A stretch of 6,436 nt of DNA. Origin: Acidobacteriota bacterium. GTDB lineage: Bacteria; Acidobacteriota; Terriglobia; Bryobacterales; Bryobacteraceae. This document shows positions 6,313 to 6,436 of the stretch, in pieces. Position 1 is the stretch's first letter, and every line of letters begins with the position of its first letter. Where the stretch lies: assembly GCA_016871135.1 (NCBI GenBank), contig VFZQ01000322.1:1-6436 (forward strand), read 5' to 3'. The translations under genes were made by a program, and so were the position numbers. Under the pieces are notes generated by a model. It did no database searches and was not told where the DNA came from. It saw only the letters and a list, made by a program, of their open reading frames with translations.

Positions 6313-6436
6313 CTACACGGAGACGCCGCGGGCGCGGAGATCGGTGAGGAGCTTGTCGTAACCGAGAAACTGTTCGGCGTCGATGCCGAACGCGCGGGCG
6401 CCTTCGACGTAGGCGGCGATGTCGTCGGTGAAGAAG
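6313..6436 (-). CDS. HAD-family hydrolase, C-terminal fragment (N-terminus beyond window edge)
   Basis: Only the last 40 codons and a TAG stop are inside the window; the gene continues past the right edge. The fragment begins FFTDDIAAYVEGARAFG and continues IDAEQFLGYDKLLTDLRARG. This matches the end of HAD phosphatases, where the DD pair is motif IV (magnesium binding) and is followed by an N/YVEGAR helix, a short strand ending in Q/H-F, and a final helix ending LRARGV. The catalytic motif I (DxDxT) would lie outside the window, so activity and substrate cannot be judged. Relatives are typically cytoplasmic phosphatases or haloacid-dehalogenase-like enzymes. It is too short for a full open-frame prediction but the family match is clear. 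It is convergent with the haem-binding protein and no hairpin-plus-T-tract terminator separates them. Confidence 0.85.
   Translation of the reverse strand, partial: FFTDDIAAYVEGARAFGIDAEQFLGYDKLLTDLRARGVSV

Overview
The window looks like chromosomal DNA from a GC-rich Acidobacteriota member, most likely a Bryobacter/Solibacter-type soil bacterium. This is inferred from gene content: a ~1,050-residue Oar-like TonB-dependent receptor with an N-terminal carboxypeptidase-regulatory-like domain, a single-haem 'haem-binding domain' CxxCH protein, and a DUF72 protein. No rRNA or other phylogenetic marker is present, so the assignment is provisional. I see no tRNA, rRNA, CRISPR array, insertion sequence or phage gene.

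Layout. The left part (1-2427) is a minus-strand cluster read from right to left: a DUF72/YecE-family protein (2427-1537), a single-domain STAS anti-sigma-factor antagonist (1500-1153), and a secreted HExxH metallopeptidase-like protein with C-terminal TPR-like helices (from 1075 and running off the left edge). The gaps are 36 bp and at most 77 bp, so they may form one operon. A good sigma70-type promoter (TTGACT, 17 bp, CATACT) lies just ahead of the DUF72 gene.

The 270-bp divergent intergenic region (2428-2697) holds that promoter, short TTCGCTT repeats, a perfect 12-bp GC-rich inverted repeat with a 19-nt spacer, and a predicted hairpin that would bury the Shine-Dalgarno sequence of the rightward receptor gene.

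The plus-strand pair is the TonB-dependent receptor (2698-5838) and the CxxCH haem-binding protein (5841-6302). They are separated by 2 bp and are almost certainly co-transcribed and translationally coupled. Together they suggest an outer-membrane transporter paired with an exported c-type haem protein; the substrate is unknown. At the right edge lies the C-terminal end of a HAD-family hydrolase on the minus strand (6436-6313), convergent with the haem gene.

Most of the window is ordinary accessory acidobacterial content. The points most worth a second look are the receptor/haem-protein coupling, the SD-occluding hairpin that could control both genes, the isolated inverted repeat, and the two CX5C pairs in the receptor.
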